This document shows, one piece after another, positions 6,447 through 7,609 of a stretch of DNA of 7,609 nucleotides. The notes beneath the pieces were generated by a model, which saw only the letters and a list, made by a program, of their open reading frames with translations, was not told the origin of the DNA and searched no databases. This DNA comes from Chloroflexota bacterium. GTDB taxonomy: Bacteria; Chloroflexota; Dehalococcoidia; Bin125. The stretch is from positions 1-7,609 of the forward strand of contig JAPUIR010000420.1 in the NCBI GenBank assembly GCA_027296805.1, in the 5' to 3' direction. The position numbers and the translations under genes are program-made. The first letter of the stretch is position 1. Every line of letters begins with the position of its first letter.

Positions 6447-6490
6447 CTCCAGGTTCCCGTCCTCGGGCCGCAGATCCTGCCGTCTTCACG
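6447..6490 (+). repeat. Imperfect direct repeat, copy A (downstream of the oxidoreductase gene)
   Basis: This 44-nt stretch recurs at 7137-7178. The first 27 nt differ at one base (6460 t, 7150 c). A linker of 6 versus 4 nt then leads to an identical 11-mer, ccgtcttcacg. The sequence can form two small hairpins, CCCG-tcct-CGGG (6456-6467) and GCCGT-cttc-ACGGC (6479-6492). It lies between the lipoprotein start and the oxidoreductase stop. Confidence 0.7.
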
Positions 6491-6501
6491 GCGCCGAGGG
6501 T

Positions 6502-6930
6502 TTAGCTGCGAGGTTGCAGAATCACAACCGGGATCTGCCGATCAGTCTTCTCTTCATATTCCGCGAATTGTGGGAAGCTCGCCTTCTGCGTCATCCAGAT
6601 CGTCTCGCGCTCCTGAGCGGAGGCGACGCGAGCCGTGACCTGAACGCTGTCGGCGCCGATCTCGACGGTCGTGTCGGCGTTCGCGACGAGATTGTGGTAC
6701 CAGGCGGGGTTCTTCGGGCCGCCCGCGTAGGAGGCGAAGATGGCGAACGCGTCCCCCACGGCCTGATACATCACCGGATGGAGGCGCGCTGCGCCACTCT
6801 TGGCCCCCGTACTGTGCAGCAGGAGGACGGGTCGGCCCTCGAACATTCCGCCGAGTTTGCCGTCATTGGCGCGGAACTCTTCGATGATCTGGGCGTTGAA
6901 CTCGTTCAGATTCTCGGGGACGGTGGTCAT
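6502..6930 (-). CDS. Deazaflavin (F420)-dependent nitroreductase-family oxidoreductase, Ddn-like
   Basis: A 142-aa protein of full family length. It matches the split-barrel Ddn group, named after the mycobacterial F420H2-dependent nitroreductase that activates pretomanid and reduces quinones. Family signatures in order are NEFNAQIIEEFRAN (9-22), LLLHSTGAKSG (36-46, cofactor phosphate region), HPVMY (51-55), FASYAGGPKNPAWYHNLVAN (65-84), VTAR (98-101), ERETIW (107-112), and FAEYEEKTDRQIPVVIL (122-138). The natural substrate cannot be told from sequence. The family implies that the host makes F420. The ATG at 6930 has a strong site, GAGGAG, about 5 nt upstream. A promoter candidate lies at 6979-7007. 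Short direct repeats flank the gene. Confidence 0.92.
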   Translation of the reverse strand: MTTVPENLNEFNAQIIEEFRANDGKLGGMFEGRPVLLLHSTGAKSGAARLHPVMYQAVGDAFAIFASYAGGPKNPAWYHNLVANADTTVEIGADSVQVTARVASAQERETIWMTQKASFPQFAEYEEKTDRQIPVVILQPRS

Positions 6931-6978
6931 TCGTTCTCCTCGGCGCGAGCGATCGGCTCAGTCTTCTGCTTGGGCGCT

Positions 6979-7007
6979 AGTATGCCGGGCCGCGAAAGGA
7001 CCAGCAA
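6979..7007 (-). promoter_or_regulatory. Promoter of the leftward oxidoreductase gene
   Basis: Read on the minus strand, TTGCTG (7007-7002, 4 of 6 to the -35 consensus) is followed after exactly 17 bp by CATACT (6984-6979, 4 of 6 to the -10). Transcription would start near 6972, giving a leader of about 40 nt before the ATG at 6930. It could also drive the lipoprotein gene. Confidence 0.5.
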
Positions 7008-7296
7008 TCCTGGGAAGATTTCGCGCCCCAACTCCGTGCCCGCGCACGTCTCCACACGGCCACCAGATACCGCCGGCGACCTCGCGGGTGTGACGGCCCC
7101 TAACCCGCCCCCAGCGCACATCTCCACGCCCGCCCTCTCCAGGTTCCCGCCCTCGGGCCGCAGCGCACCGTCTTCACGCAGGCCTGCAGCGCGCTCCTGG
7201 ATGGGACTGGCGGATCGAACCTTGTTTCAGAGCGTCCGGACCCACACAGACCGAACGCAGGCGCTGAGCGCCAACTGGAGGCCCGATGCGCCGTGA
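6982..7296 (+). CDS. Possible small ORF before terminase, uncertain
   Basis: This is the only coding candidate in the 355-nt stretch 6931-7285. An ATG at 6982 opens a 104-codon frame that ends 11 nt inside the terminase gene, an overlap common in phage operons. About 78% of codons end in G or C, which would suit a real gene in this genome. Against it, there is no ribosome-binding site, the product is mostly Pro, Ser, Arg and Ala without recognisable domains, and it overlaps the oxidoreductase promoter. The peptide holds two similar motifs 24 codons apart, PAHVSTR and PAHISTP, which resemble the primase C-terminus (AAHVPRTRPDTA). It may be a relic rather than a gene. Confidence 0.22.
   Translation: MPGRERTSNPGKISRPNSVPAHVSTRPPDTAGDLAGVTAPNPPPAHISTPALSRFPPSGRSAPSSRRPAARSWMGLADRTLFQSVRTHTDRTQALSANWRPDAP
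7137..7178 (+). repeat. Imperfect direct repeat, copy B (upstream of the oxidoreductase gene)
   Basis: This is the second copy of the repeat at 6447-6490, in the same orientation and 690 nt away at its left end. The hairpin CCCG-ccct-CGGG is kept, with the one base change falling in its loop. The second hairpin is reduced to about 3-4 bp. A 10-nt palindrome, gcaggcctgc (7178-7187), follows directly. Confidence 0.7.
7260..7272. promoter_or_regulatory. Palindrome just before the terminase ribosome-binding site
   Basis: GGCGCT-g-AGCGCC is a perfect 6-bp inverted repeat with a one-base centre, ending 4 nt before the GGAG (7277-7280) that serves the terminase gene. It could be an operator or a translation-level hairpin. 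Short GC palindromes are common in such DNA, so position is the main argument. Confidence 0.25.
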
Positions 7297-7609
7297 GGGC
7301 AGCTCGAAGCCCGCGCTGACGGCGCGGCGGCAGCGCTTCGTCGAGGAATTCGGCATTGATCACAACGCCACCCGCGCGGCGACCGCCGCCGAGTATTCCG
7401 CCAAGACGGCCCGCTTCCAAGCCTCGCGGTTGTTGACGAAGGTTGCGGTCCTCGACGCGTTGGAACGTTCCCGCGCGGCGATGTCCGAGCGCACGCACCT
7501 CACCACCGATCTCGTCGTGGCCGAGTTGCTCGTCATCGCGCGGGACCCCGAGAACCCCGCGTCCGCACGTGTGGCGGCCTATGCGTTGCTGGCGAAGCAC
7601 ACCGGGGGA
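7286..7609 (+). CDS. terS: Phage terminase small subunit, 3' end outside the window
   Basis: The first 108 codons of an open frame that runs off the right edge. It matches the common terminase small-subunit family: LTARRQRFVEEFGIDHNATRAA, then AEYSAKTARFQASRLL, then a helical stretch with VLDALERSRA. In related proteins this N-terminal part is the HTH that recognises the packaging site, and the later part forms the oligomer that hands DNA to the large subunit. The ATG at 7286 is preceded by GGAG with 5 nt spacing. It is the only packaging gene in the window. In satellites terS commonly sits after the replication gene and redirects the helper's packaging, while in a prophage the large subunit would come next. 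Confidence 0.88.
   Translation, partial: MRREGSSKPALTARRQRFVEEFGIDHNATRAATAAEYSAKTARFQASRLLTKVAVLDALERSRAAMSERTHLTTDLVVAELLVIARDPENPASARVAAYALLAKHTGG

Noticed and set aside
5221..7296. 691-codon rightward open frame across the PII, lipoprotein and oxidoreductase genes
   Set aside because: It runs antisense to three genes with clear family signatures and ribosome-binding sites. Only its last part (6982-7296) was kept, as a doubtful small ORF.
7100..7600. 166-codon leftward open frame over the terminase start
   Set aside because: It is antisense to a clear terminase small-subunit sequence and has no domain of its own.
1..7609. CRISPR array, insertion sequence, rRNA or iteron-type origin
   Set aside because: I found no regularly spaced repeat series, no transposase or terminal inverted repeats, no rRNA-like sequence and no iteron cluster. 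The few short repeats are listed individually.

Overview
The window looks like the left part of an integrated phage satellite or small prophage in a GC-rich bacterium. Codons end mostly in G or C, two adjacent tRNA genes encode their own CCA, and there is a Ddn-type (F420-dependent) oxidoreductase. This suggests Actinomycetota or Chloroflexota (for example Thermomicrobia), but the sequence alone does not decide between them.

Layout. Positions 1-174 are chromosomal: the 3' part of tRNA-Gln(CUG), a complete tRNA-Glu(CUC) and a strong rho-independent terminator. A tyrosine recombinase gene (minus strand) follows directly, pointing at the tRNA, as in elements that integrate at a tRNA 3' end. It overlaps the end of an uncharacterised gene with a C-terminal zinc-finger motif, also minus. 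A compact divergent promoter region (about 2255-2352) separates this pair from a rightward operon: an excisionase-like HTH protein, an unknown 89-aa protein and an 852-aa primase-polymerase/SF3 helicase. These three genes overlap one another by 4 nt.

After the primase come three leftward genes: a PII-family protein with several ligand and modification residues changed, a small lipoprotein, and a Ddn-family oxidoreductase that has its own promoter candidate. They look like chromosome-type genes and may be cargo. An imperfect direct repeat of about 43 bp flanks the oxidoreductase gene. At the right edge a rightward phage terminase small subunit gene begins and runs off the window.

How the genes fit together: integrase plus excisionase for integration and excision, primase-helicase for autonomous replication, and terminase small subunit for redirecting or performing packaging. 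The order (leftward int and putative regulator; rightward xis, pri and then terS) matches phage-inducible chromosomal islands. Large terminase, capsid and tail genes would lie beyond the window if this is a full prophage, so satellite versus prophage cannot be settled here.
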